Below are positions 35,416 through 45,967 of a DNA stretch of 64,000 nucleotides, piece by piece. Origin of the DNA: Sarcomyxa edulis (Eukaryota > Basidiomycota > Agaricomycetes > Agaricales > Mycenaceae); contig QUOL01000010.1 in NCBI GenBank assembly GCA_009761415.1, positions 62,001 through 126,000 of the forward strand, written 5' to 3'. The first letter of the stretch is position 1. The number at the start of each line of letters is the position of its first letter. The notes beneath the pieces were generated by a model. It did no database searches, was not told where the DNA came from, and saw nothing but the letters and a program-made list of their open reading frames with translations. The translations under genes were made by a program, and so were the position numbers.

Positions 35416-35713
35416 TCGTAATGACATCGATGGTACTATGCTCATATATGAACTCAACACCCTCGCCTTCATACATGTACATTCGCAAACAAGACGTCTT
35501 TCGCAGCGCTGATCCAAAGGGCTTTCCAGCATTTCTGAGACTCATAAACAATGAATCTACTCAAAGCTCAAAACGTTCGGAGAATTGAAGATACAACTAG
35601 CAAGAAGCATACCAAGCAGCTCTATATAGTAAAGACAGTCCATATGGTAGAGACAAGACAAGGCAAGAAAGGTCCAAATCAAAGCATCCTGCAACGTTCT
35701 AGGAAGACTTCGA

Positions 35714-35752
35714 TCCCATATCCCATATCCCCAATCCCATATCCCCAATCCC
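35714..35752. repeat. Short tandem repeat CCCATATCCCCAAT
   Basis: CCCATATCC and CCCAATCCCATATCC units alternate about four times. It lies in non-coding DNA. Confidence 0.8.
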
Positions 35753-36815
35753 ACTGGAGCGCCAACACTCTACAAAGCGCAGACCAAGCGCAGACATGTA
35801 CGATGGAAACATTGTAATCGAGTATCTCGCCGAATGCCAACGCCATCTCTTCGAGGTCAACGGAATACATGTCTCAAAAGAGCACCGTCCCGGGCGTAGA
35901 CATCTCGAGCCGTCGGAACACTGTTCGGAGTTTTCGGCGGGCCGCTGCTTGTAAGTTGGAGTCACCGTAAGGATATTTCAACTCGTCTCGAACTCTCGAG
36001 ATCTCAAGATCACAATGCTCATATACTCCAGATGTGCTTATACCCTTGCTAAGGCATCTCCATAGACACACCCCAAATACCGTCAGCGAGACTCATTCTG
36101 ACTCACTACGATATGCATCCGCTTGCCGACAGGGACTGGAATCACAATCGACCGTCCAGCGCTGACCGGATTCTTTTATAAACAAGGTGCAGCTATACTT
36201 GCGAGACGGCATACTGTATCGCAGACTGCACCAATGAAGTGACTCTTCGGATACTTATATGGGACCCGGTGTTATGCGTTCCGCTGTCATAACGCAATGG
36301 CGTCAACGGGTATCCAAGTTTGCAAAGATTAGTTACCGAACGGCGAACGTTGGTGCGCTCGGGCGTCCTGGATGAAATATCTTGTCTTGTCAAAAGGTGC
36401 GTCTACTTGTCTATTGTATGGTGGCAACTCTGCTAATACTTGGCCCCAGGGCGACATTTTGTCTTCAGTGGATCCTCCTGTTCTCTATGCATTTTAGTTT
36501 CGTCTCAAAGGTCTTGGAGAACGCTCAGTATCAGTTCGGCGAAGAAATAGGTGAGCGTTAGACATTTCATAGATCAAATACATCTCACCCAAGGATTTAT
36601 TTTGAAACTCGGACCCTGGATGGGCTCAAGAGCCAAGCATCGCAGTGTCATCCCTCCCATTGCTGATGTCACTCGGTCTTCCATGGATTTTTCTTCGATC
36701 CGGTAAGCTGCTCGAGGGAGTTCGCTGGAACATCCATCGTCACGACCGCCCGCGAGATCCGGTCGATTGCAAAGAGCTGCTATAAGGGATACGTTGCTAT
36801 CATTCCCCAAAAACC

Positions 36816-36822
36816 TATAAAG
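36816..36822 (+). promoter_or_regulatory. TATA box of RlpA-like gene 1
   Basis: TATAAAG lies 79 bp before the ATG at 36895. The tandem paralog has the same heptamer 92 bp before its ATG, so the element was kept after duplication. Confidence 0.55.
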
Positions 36823-36894
36823 ATGAGGGTTGTAGGGCCACCAGCTTCCTCAGTTCTTCAGTAACCTAATAGCGTCTCTCAGCTACCATCTACA

Positions 36895-37379
36895 ATGTTC
36901 TCGACCAAATTCTTTTTCGCCATTCTCTCTGCCGCTGTCATGTCTATCGGCATGGTCAGTGCAAACTCTGGTGATGGCAAGTCAATAACTCTTCCCGTAT
37001 TCCATTGCGCGTCCTGAAGCACTAACGATGGGCCATATTTCAGCGACTTGGTATAACACAGGCATAGGCGCGTGCGGCGCACCGAGCAAAGACTCTGACC
37101 ACGTCGTCGCTCTCTCCATAGAGCAATACGGCAATGGCGAGCACTGCTACAAGCATATCGGTGTTCACTGTACGTATCCCTCCTCATCGTCATCGAAGTA
37201 CTCTGGTTCTGACTGTTCTTGAATCTTCCGGCTTAGACAAAGGCAAATTCGTCGATGCCACCGTTGTGGACAAGTGCGTTGGCTGTGGCAATTTTGATAT
37301 CGATCTCAGCCCTTCAGCCTTTTCGGTCTTGGCCGATCAGGACCTCGGTCGTATTCCCGTCACCTGGAACTACGAGTGA
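36895..37379 (+). CDS. Secreted RlpA-like double-psi beta-barrel protein 1
   Basis: Small secreted fungal RlpA-like proteins share the barrel of expansins and barwin. They bind or loosen wall polysaccharide or act as surface effectors. Exons 36895-36976, 37044-37169 and 37237-37379 give 116 residues. A signal peptide (MFSTKFFFAILSAAVMSIGM) precedes ATWYNTGIGACGAP, VALSIEQYGNGEHC, KGKFVDATVVDKCVGC and FDIDLSPSAF. Four Cys and the Asp in VVDKC are conserved in the paralog. The first intron starts GCAAGT, the classical GC-AG donor, and ends ATTTCAG; splicing there gives SGDATWYN, as the family requires. The His-Phe-Asp catalytic motif of true expansins is not evident, so binding rather than catalysis is more likely. 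Confidence 0.88.
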
Positions 37380-38348
37380 GCTTGTGTGGGTTAGTTGAGA
37401 TAGGGAATAGCCATCGAGAGCGTAGATAGAAATGACAATTCATTTTCATCTGTTATGAAGCAGTGTATATATTTTCGAGACTCAGAGTTTGCTCAGAGTC
37501 AGATGAAGTCGAACACACAGTCCGGATATGGAAGCGTCTATAAATATATATTGAAACCTTCTTCAAGTAAAACCGCCAAGGAAATACCACCTGGCACCGG
37601 TCTTTGATCAGTCGGATTAAATCCGTCGGCAAAGCGCCCATAAAGCGCTCATCTCATCTCTTCAGAGCTCTGCGAAGCAATACCTTGGACTGTGGGCATC
37701 GTGGACCACCGACAGGCAAGAGTCCTGGTGTGCTCTCTTGCAAACTCTTGCAAAACTCGTACCCAAGTGTAGTGCGCTCGACTTGTACGTCACCTCAAGC
37801 CTTGAGCGCAGCACTTCATCGAGGAAGAGTCACATCCTGCTTGCACAGCCTGGTCTATAGATCATTTCTTGCGGGAACTGGGCTTGTCCGAGACTAAGTA
37901 TACCAACCGGCACATGCGTCTTGGCGTAGATAGTTGCCGTTGTTGTCCCCGCTATAGTTTGTATCTAGCTTATGACAAGCGCTAGGCACTGACCCTACGA
38001 TATCTGTGAGCAAATTCCCAAGGTGCTGACGTTGTCTTCTGCTGATACCGACCTGTCATCGATCTAAGAGCCGGACTTTAGTGAATGGGACATGACATTA
38101 CTTAGGTCTGATAATACTCGTCTCTGCCCATAGCTTATTAGCACCGCATGGTCTCGGGCACTTATCCTCCGGCCGACGCATTCCTCCGGGTCATGCGAGG
38201 TCCTTCATCATCCTGAGTCCCTTCAAGCCCCCGGTATACTCGGCAAGTACTTCACTTATAAAGACACCCCGGAGCTGTTCCTTCAAGCTCAGGACTCTCC
38301 AACGGCTTCTTAGACAGTATCTAAGGAAACATTCCAACAACTTCGCAG
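37380..38348. other. Intergenic between the two RlpA-like genes
   Basis: About 970 bp with no gene recognised. It contains the TATA box of gene 2 (38257-38263). Frames at 37453-37641 (minus) and 37604-37897 (plus) have no support. Confidence 0.5.
38257..38263 (+). promoter_or_regulatory. TATA box of RlpA-like gene 2
   Basis: TATAAAG lies 92 bp before the ATG at 38349, close to the position of the same heptamer upstream of gene 1. Confidence 0.55.
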
Positions 38349-38827
38349 ATGCTCTTTCCTAGATTTATACTATCTACCCTCTCTACTTCCGCCATGGCTA
38401 TTGGCATGGTCAGTGCATATACTGGTCGAGGTAAGTGATCCTTAGCTGATGCAACTCATCGTATGCTCACAATGTTCTCGTTACGCTCTACAGTCAGCCT
38501 GTACAATATAATCATAGGCACTTGCGGTGATGTAATCGTGCCAATCGACTACAGCGTCGCCCTTTCTACCGAACAGTACGCGAACGGCGCACACTGTTTC
38601 GAGCATGTCGATATTATGTGTATGTTGTGTTATGCGCACTCACGATTGAGGGACAAGCTGATTCATTTCACTGTGATTTGACAGACAACGGAAAGCTCGT
38701 CGATGCCACTATCCTAGACGTGTGCTCTAACTGTAGCGAGTTCGATCTCGGTGTTAGAATCGCAGTCTTGGAGAGCTTAGATCTTGTAGATCCGAACGAC
38801 TCTGTCACTTGGGACTATGAGACTTAG
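38349..38827 (+). CDS. Secreted RlpA-like double-psi beta-barrel protein 2
   Basis: Tandem paralog of the previous gene. Exons 38349-38430, 38494-38619 and 38685-38827 have exactly the same lengths (82, 126 and 143 nt) as in gene 1, and the product is also 116 residues. A signal peptide (MLFPRFILSTLSTSAMAIGM) is followed by LYNIIIGTCGDV, VALSTEQYANGAHC, NGKLVDATILDVCSNC and FDLGVRIAVLE. The four Cys are kept, but the first barrel strand changed from ATWYNTG to SLYNIII, so the Trp at the expected ligand face is gone. Intron 1 has a normal GTAAGT donor where gene 1 has GCAAGT. Sequence divergence with unchanged architecture suggests diversifying function or relaxed constraint. Confidence 0.86.
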
Positions 38828-39253
38828 ATGTACAACGTTTCGTTTGAACCAGACCGTCACGGCGTTACTTCGGGGTCGAAGTGGTTTCCCTCCCGTACAC
38901 ACGATCCATAAATAGTAATCGTGCCGAACGTTGTTTGGCCTTGTTTCTCAAGAACCTCCGAACTCTAAGTTCTAAACTCTAAATTCCAGTCGCGTCGCGG
39001 CCGAGTCAAGCCCGAAGCCCATGTCCTCCTTCGACAAGACGCCCATACAACGTCCGTCGTTAAAGTTCTCGAATGTCAGGCAATGCTCCGGTCCGTCGGC
39101 ACAATAGAATACCGACCGGCAAATACCTGCGTTGATCATGAGTACCAAGGTCTAGGGCGCGCGAGGTTGCCTCAAGGCTTTTTTTCAAACAAACCGTGTC
39201 CGGTAAAGGATTCTCTCCTACTGTTTCCCTATAACTATTCAGCATTTCATATC
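38828..39253. other. Intergenic, no gene
   Basis: About 430 bp with the DUF6593 gene promoter. It includes a short imperfect TCTAAGTTCTAAACTCTAAA run near 38965-38985. Confidence 0.5.
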
Positions 39254-39959
39254 ATGGATCCCCCGTCCGAGCAGCCCCAAATCCCGACCTACTTGATTTT
39301 TAGCCGTGACAGCGTTAAAAACACCGTAATTCACCAAACGGGCCCATCGATCGATGGCAGCTCGACCGTCGCATCCACTCCCATCTACAAGATATCCACA
39401 GAGCCCACTGGCCATCGAACTGAGATCCGAGACGCGCGCACGCAGCGTCTCATCGTCGCTATCGAGCGCAAGGATATACTCCCCGACAGAGTCATATTCC
39501 CGCACCGTAACGGAGGGAAACCAATCGCGATAGGCCAGTGGCTTAATACCTGGAGACTTCCAGACGGCTCGTGAGTAATGATCAATATCCGGGGTTCGAT
39601 ATCAATACAACGTACATTGACTTTGATCCCTTTCAGGCCTGTAACCACCATGGTGACAGATGCCGGTGAGTTTATCTGGAGGATGGACCATATTTATCGA
39701 TGGGCTGTGAGTTATACCTGCAGCAATATAACACCGTTTACACGTACTTTCCGATCTGAATCACGTCTAGCTGTTCATAAATACAGCGAACTTTGACGAA
39801 GACCCATCTCCGATAGTGCATGTGCAGACTTCAACGTCGTCCAACCCGCTAGCGCTTGTATTGGAATCAGCTGATGCTATGACTATCAGAGATGATATAG
39901 TGACCGGGTTTTTGGTCTTGGAACAGAAGTTGAGGATACGAGAGGAGATGGACAGGTAG
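39254..39959 (+). CDS. DUF6593 domain protein
   Basis: This domain is common in mushroom-forming fungi, often in many copies, with no assigned function. Exons 39254-39570, 39637-39706 and 39771-39959 give 191 residues. The order of blocks is typical: PTYLIFSRDSVKNTVI near the start, PIYKISTEPTG, RLIVAIERKDILPDRVIFP, WRLPDGS, VTDAGEFIWRMDH, and the late NPLALVLESADAMTIRDD followed by VLEQKLRIREEMDR. The ATG at 39254 is chosen because the conserved domain starts about 12 residues later; the open frame upstream lacks a better start. No signal peptide or membrane helix is visible, so a cytosolic or nuclear location is likely. Confidence 0.85.
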
Positions 39960-41044
39960 AGGGAGTGTCTACTTACTTTCCTAGTTTCGCGGCTGCCACC
40001 AGCGATGCGGTCCCAGTCAGTTACAGAGAGAGATATGCCATGCACAATAGATGTTTGCTTACGATAAGTAGATGGTGGCTCGATTCCTGGGGCACGAAAG
40101 TGACAGTTCCATGCCAGACAGATATAACTCGGTCGTTGAGCGGCGCTATACACGAGACCTGGGCCATGACGATAAATCGAGAATCAAATTCTCGAAAACA
40201 TGGCAGACGCCGAGAATCTTCGTCCGGAATTTTTGAGGCATTTTTATCGCTCCATATGCACAGCACGCTATGGATAGATTCTCCATAGTCCTCAGACAAT
40301 GGACTCTGTACGACTCTCAGGCCTCGCGAACGAGACGATCACGATGACAACCTCGAAAGATTGATACCAACGATGGTACAATCTGGAAGAACCTAACCGT
40401 GCATAGAGTATGTAAGTACATCAATTTAGAGTGACTCGAAGGGCACTGTACGAAAACAAGATCACCATAGGAGAAATTTACGACATTGGGCCCGGGCGCG
40501 TCGAAGACCCACAAGAACGCCCACCTGAATCCTGATTGTTGCAAGATTGTTGTCACTGCTGGTATACTGGGACAACTATCGCAGAAGCGTCACTACCTGA
40601 CCGGCACTGGTACTTTGAAGAGTTTCCTGATGGGATATAAACTCGCCGAGAGATCTCGAGAAGTTCGGTTGCTACAATTGTAATAAAACAATTATCTTCG
40701 TGGCTTGGAGATGCTGCGTGTGTACATACCTGGATCAGCTGGACATACACGTTTTACGGAACCTTAACTTTCTAATTCCATTTGAGTAGATCTTGTGAGG
40801 ATCAAGGGGAAAGTATTATTGTTCTTTGCTTTGCGGTCGAAAAAGGCAGTCGTTGTGTGTCCAGAAATAACTTGGAGAGAATCTTCGCCATTGTTCCTTA
40901 GCCGCTATCTTCCACCATCACCTTCTTGGCCAGCCCCATTCGCGTTTAAAAGCTCCTTCAAAACCCTCCTTTTCTTCCCTCATCAACCTCGCAAACTACC
41001 ACTTGCTAGTCGAGTACTCTACCACGAAAATCACCTTCAAAATC
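39960..41044. other. Gap of 1.1 kb, no confident gene
   Basis: Short frames on both strands have no matches. Around 40425-40530 one plus frame (ALYENKITIGE) is faintly like a DUF6593 strand, but stops surround it, so at most it is a decayed copy. Confidence 0.45.
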
Positions 41045-41674
41045 ATGTCGACCCCCACTCACTACATCCGTACCATCCACACGTCGTTCACCGGGCTACC
41101 CTCATCTGCTATCAACTCACCATCCTCTTCGTCTGGAGGCATCCTATCCGGAAAATACCCTCCAGGTTTAGGCTTTCCAGGATGGCGCACGAGCCCCACA
41201 TCTTCCTTCTCATACCGCGAAGATGTGACCGGTAGCACCAGCAAGAAACGACACGCGATCCGTTTCCCTCTGAGCTCTCGTCGCGCCCCACCACCACCAC
41301 CGTATGCCTCCCGTTCTCGCGCATCCACATCCAGGGACCCATACAGCTCAGACCAGAACCAAAACATGGTCATATACGACTCAGAGCCTGTGGCTCGTCG
41401 TGCACGTTCGGCGTCGATCAGCGTATCACCGCCGTTCGATCCCACTGCTACTATCATGGCACCACCGCCTCTGCAGCAGCAACACCAACGATCACGGGTA
41501 GCTCCTGCTACGCCGTACCAGGATCGAGATTCGCGATCCAAGTTGGTTGCAGGAATTCTCCTGCATCGTGTGCATGCCGTGGGGAAGCCTATGAGGAGGA
41601 GGCCAGGCGAGGGGCAGGTCCCTAGGGAATACGTCAGGAGTGGGCTATCGAGGATGGTTACCGTCGAAGCATAG
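41045..41674 (+). CDS. Hypothetical basic, low-complexity protein
   Basis: A single-exon frame of 209 residues from the ATG at 41045. I do not recognise the family. The first part contains a Gly/Pro-rich GKYPPGLGFPGW segment between Ser-rich stretches, then Arg/Ser/Pro-rich blocks (RRAPPPPPYASRSRAS; RRARSASISVSPPFDP) and PPPLQQQHQRSRV. The C-terminus is better ordered, with LVAGILLHRVHAVGKPMRRR. The many Arg-Ser pairs suggest a nuclear or RNA-linked role, but this is weak. Frame length, start context (AAATCATG) and codon bias favour a real gene. The antisense frame of 218 codons is a GC-driven shadow. Confidence 0.6.
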   Translation: MSTPTHYIRTIHTSFTGLPSSAINSPSSSSGGILSGKYPPGLGFPGWRTSPTSSFSYREDVTGSTSKKRHAIRFPLSSRRAPPPPPYASRSRASTSRDPYSSDQNQNMVIYDSEPVARRARSASISVSPPFDPTATIMAPPPLQQQHQRSRVAPATPYQDRDSRSKLVAGILLHRVHAVGKPMRRRPGEGQVPREYVRSGLSRMVTVEA

Positions 41675-42305
41675 GCAGGAGCTGCCCAATACCCCCGAGA
41701 AACTATTCTATTCGCCACTCATTTCAACGACCGACACGACACGACCTCTCATGCGCATCACTCACTCACGTTTATCTCATATCTCTCATTCACTTCGTTG
41801 CATCGTAAAGCGATATGTATATCATTATCACACCCACCATCCTCATAGACGGACTCCCCCTTATTTTACTCATCATGGATTGATTTGTCTGTGCATCCCC
41901 TACTCGTATTATAATGTCTCAATATCTGTATTTTTCGTAGATACCTCCACACCACCAGATATCCAAGTCTTCTGAGTCTCCTCCTTAATAGTAAATAGGT
42001 TCATTGATTCTGAACTATCATCGCGCTGTTGACCTGCTCTGTTCAGCCAAGACACAAACTTCGTTCTCGAGCGCTGGAGCTCTTTACAAAAACATGTCGA
42101 TGCCCTTTCTTTCTTCGTTGGATCAGTCAGTTGCCTTTCGCTGTACATGTATGGTCTCTCTGTAACTCAGAGGTTTTCGTCCGTTATGCAGTTGTGATGA
42201 TATCGCATTTTTAATGCGAAACTTCTACCTAGATCTACAGTTCGTTGAACGACACCCTCTCCGTATTATCCTGCAATTAAGCCTTGAAGACAAGAAAGAT
42301 CAAAT

Positions 42306-42350
42306 GCTGGTCCTCAAAAAGCTGGTCCTCAAAGAGCTGGTCCTCAAAAT
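42306..42350. repeat. 15-bp tandem repeat, three copies
   Basis: The unit GCTGGTCCTCAAA plus two variable bases is repeated three times without interruption. The period of 15 keeps frame, and the minus-strand open frame 42300-43013 translates it as LRTSS/F repeats. Confidence 0.9.
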
Positions 42351-43893
42351 GTAAAGATGCTGAGCCACAGTGAGCCACCCGTAAGTGAACCGACGTTTTT
42401 GGAAACATGACACAAACGGATCAATTGGCAATCCTTGGGATCTTGCTAGTATGGAACGAAGGATGGATGCAGTGACGATGATGTCTGTCCAAAAAGTCGG
42501 GTGGCAATGAACAGGGGTTTCCAGCGTTGCGTGACCTGGGACACCTAGATAAGGTGTCGAGAAGAGACGTCCTAGATGAAGAATGGAATATGACAAGGGG
42601 AAGCTTTGTCTGAGAGGGATGATATTCGAATTCTTACGTTCCTTAGCGATATTGCGTCGGGAGGGCGCTCGGGGACGGCGTATTTGATTCGTTGGCTTTC
42701 TCGCCTCTCGTACCCACCTCTCAGGTGGGAGACTGAGTGACTTTGACCTTTTTGTAGGCCTGTGCTTGATAAGTGACCGTAATCGCAGTGTCGAGGTTGG
42801 TGTCGAGGTCTTGAGCCCCAACTCTGACCTCGATGGTGTCCTTAGCAGGTTTTGGGAGAGTGTTATGATCTTGCGAGGATGACCTGATAAGCATGTTGTC
42901 CAAAGCTTTGTAGTATAGCACGAGTGGATATAGATGAGTGAAAAAGACGAGAGAAGGAAGATGAGAGAGATTTGAGTGAGATCGGTGACGCGACTTGCAA
43001 ACGAAGGAAACAACGTCTTTGCTGAACATCCAGATTTTGTTCGGTTAGGGACAAAGCGCTATCCAAGCCACACGACAGCGTGTGGTAAAACAAGATCCCG
43101 TACCCGGATTAAATCAGTTTTTTTGCTGAATCCCGTACCACGGACCACTTCTGTTGAGCATATCGTACGGGCAACTTCTCGGCGAGTTCTTTCCAGATCT
43201 TTCCTGCGATGCGGTTCATGGCTACAGACGCTATGAGAAGGTGAGCTTTTTGCGAATACATCGAGGAGGGCTCAGCCCGTTGAATGACTTGTTGAACAAG
43301 TGGCACCCCCCCAGGAGCTGGAATAGGGGCCTTTTTTTGCTGTTGCCACTCGAAGTCAACCTATAGGATGGTAGTCGAGTACACGCGTCGCATAGGATAG
43401 ATAGAAAGAGCGCTTTTGTTTTCCAACACCGGACTCGGTACACCTGAGAAACAACCGCGTCTGGTGATCCTCAACGCCAATCAGTACTCAGTGCTCGACG
43501 GCTGGAAGTCGACCAGTGTACATGACTCCCGAGCTAGCTTCCCGTTGCAAACTTCAGAATGCCAGAAAGTAAATTCGCCTCGAGCTATCGACAATTTTGT
43601 CGATTGAACCAGGAGAGGTCTTGCGAGATCGTTTTTTCCACAGCCAGAAAGCAGTTCTTGAAGCCACTCTTCCTTCTCCGTCCGTTCATAAACTAGAGTT
43701 ACCCCCATCGCCAAACAAGTGTGGGTCGACAGAGAGAGACACAGCGGGCAAGATGGAGGAGATGAACGAAAGGAGAAAATATGAGACAGCCGACACAGCC
43801 AATTCAAAAGCTCATCGGAGCTCACCATTTGTTTCCGCACATCTCGAACCGCCTGCGCCTCCGACGAGCAGCGCTCTCATTCTTTTTTGAGGA

Positions 43894-43901
43894 TATATAA
43901 A
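43894..43901 (+). promoter_or_regulatory. TATA box of the C2-domain gene
   Basis: TATATAAA lies about 45 bp before the ATG at 43941. Confidence 0.5.
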
Positions 43902-43940
43902 GCAAGCCCCTGTACGTACGAAAATCACTCTCCTTTCATC

Positions 43941-45804
43941 ATGTCCGTCTGCTCACCCGATACCCATAAAAGTCGCCGTCGTTCGAATCCTATCAGTATG
44001 TCGAGGTTTATCGACCACATTCAAGAGGTGGTCAATGCCAAGACCAACGCTCACGACTTGAAGGCCTTGACCAAGTCGATCGCAGAAGAGAATTCCATTA
44101 ATATCCCTCATGTCGACCTCACAATTCAGGTAAGTCAGACTCGTAGTCCATCATTCGGCAGTCACTTATTTTTCTATATCATGCAAGTTCATCGGAGCTT
44201 CAGGGCTCCCGAAGATGGACGTAGTCGGAACGTGCGTATGGGTCACAATTTTTCATGAGTATTTTACTCACGCCGAGGATACACACAGTGCAGATCCTTA
44301 TTTTGTTGCCAAACTTGACGACAAGCTGACCTTTGTGTACGTCTCTGTTTTTGTGACGCGGGTCTCAGACGCAATGCTGCTGTGAGACCTTTAAGAGGAT
44401 CAAATCAGCAGCATTCGTCCTGCGCGCGAAATTCAACCTGTTACTTATCTATCCTTGAAACTCAGATCTACCGTCAAACCCGATACCCTCGCGCCCGTGT
44501 GGAACGAAATCTGGAAGATCAAGAATGTACCAGCTACCGCAGATCTGAATATACAAGTTCTGGACAAGGATAATGGTGCCCCACACGATGATTTCATAGG
44601 CAAATTCAAGACCTCCGTCTCTGCTGGAGCAAAGGAAGCCGAGATCGAGGGCCCCGTGTTTAGACGGTCTCGAGGGACATTCTGGCTGAAGGCGCGTTAC
44701 ATCAGTTTCCCAGTCGCGTGAAAGGCTAATGATGTTTCGTAGATCGAGAGCTCGCCAGCGGCGGAGCCAGAGGGGCTACTCTATCAATTTGACGGGCCAA
44801 TACGTTACAGTCGACACTATTCCCCGACTGTCGGTCTCCTGACCAATGCATCCCCCTCCAACGCAAATAACATCCGACTATATTCCACCTGGAAAATGTA
44901 TATCAAAGGGGTCCCCATCTTCTTCGACGGTAAGAAACAAGGATGGAACAAGAACTATAAAGCTGCACAGAGCATCTTCGGGACGGGTCCCGGATGTCTA
45001 GCCGTCCGATCTGGAATTCAAGCTGGACACAAGATGCTGTACGCCCGGAGTACATACAATGGATTCGGCATTATCGACTCTGCGGAAGATGTCATGCACC
45101 TCCTCCATGGCGGTGGATCTGATTATCGATCTGGAAAGTCCTTCAGACGTACATCCCAGCAACGCGCGCCTACCAGCTCTTCATCTACCACGACCACCAC
45201 TTCTACTACTACCCCGGATAGTAGTGATACCGTTCCTCCAAGCCCAGGGGCCACCCCAGAACGTTGGCAACAATTCGCGCACCGTGTCAAACCTGCGGTC
45301 TATACTTATATCATATCCACGGAGGACGATTCCCTTCGATTCTCCGAAACCGGTGCTGCTTTTTTCGTCGACTTTGCCTCCAAACACGCCCTGCACGCCA
45401 ACTGTGCTGAAGCTGTCTATTACTCTGGTGAATTCCACCCCCGACCCGTGGGCGGTTGGGACCATTTCATAGACACCATCCCCGACGATCAAGTCGGGTG
45501 GGAACTAGTCATCGACAATAACAGTGGGACGTATTCCCCTGATAAAGCCATGTTGCCGCAGTTACAGAAATTGTTGGAGTACAATTTCAAGTCCTATGGG
45601 GTTGGCATCGTTGCGTTGGACAGGGAGGATGAAGAGTTGGTCAAGAGTAGAGAGGCATGTAGGAGTTATGCGCTGAAGAACAGAGGAGTCGGTATGGATG
45701 AATTGCAGCCGCATGTGCACTCCGAGGCCGGAGAGGTGTCGCTCTCGCATCAGGCCTTTTCAGGGCCACTGAACGGCGCCTCGGAAGAGCAATGGCTGAC
45801 CTGA
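43941..45804 (+). CDS. C2-domain protein
   Basis: C2 domains bind phospholipid, often with calcium. Exons 43941-44129, 44188-44231, 44289-44336, 44466-44691 and 44743-45804 give 522 residues. The N-terminus is a helical segment (FIDHIQEVVNAKTNAHDLKA). The C2 domain covers about residues 60-170: DLTIQFIGASGLPKMDVVG, ADPYFVAKLDDK, TLAPVWNEIWKI, LNIQVLDKDNGAPHDDFIG. Asp residues at the calcium loops are present. The second half (about 350 residues) matches the C-terminal region of basidiomycete C2 proteins: YQFDGPIRYSRHYSPTVGLL, KGVPIFFDGKKQGWNKNY, KPAVYTYIISTEDDSLRF, and a Ser/Thr linker in between. The intron 44692-44742 begins GCGCGT after AAG, a GC-AG intron; only this joins FWLK to IESSPA in frame. 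Role unknown; membrane association is likely. Confidence 0.87.
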
Positions 45805-45967
45805 ATTCTGAAGTCGTGAAGACTGATTGTGGAGCTTATGATATGTTGTACTCTATCAAGGTTGGATACATATGTATACTGTAGCGAATTTCTTATCTAT
45901 TTACCCATTGAATCTGATCGAAACTTTTCAGTTAGCATACTTCCAGTGTGATGTCCAACTTACTGTA

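Larger units (their letters stand above)
35416..36894. other. Gap of 1.5 kb, no gene recognised
   Basis: Short frames only. It includes a simple repeat at 35714-35752 and the promoter of the RlpA-like gene 1. The frames at 36193-36393 and 36574-36810 (minus) show no family features. Confidence 0.5.
41675..43940. other. Gap of 2.3 kb, weak candidates only
   Basis: A 57-codon minus frame with ATG at 42894 (to 42721) has a coherent C-terminal half (DTIEVRVGAQDL, then YKKVKVTQ) but no family. A minus frame near 43109-43260 (KIWKELAEKLPVRYAQQKW) looks slightly like an HMG-box helix and is not supported by neighbours. A 15-bp triple repeat lies at 42306-42350. Confidence 0.45.

Noticed and set aside
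43109..43306. HMG-box-like helix KIWKELAEKLPVRYAQQKW on the minus strand
   Set aside because: Only one helix fits, and no flanking HMG residues are found in spliceable frames.
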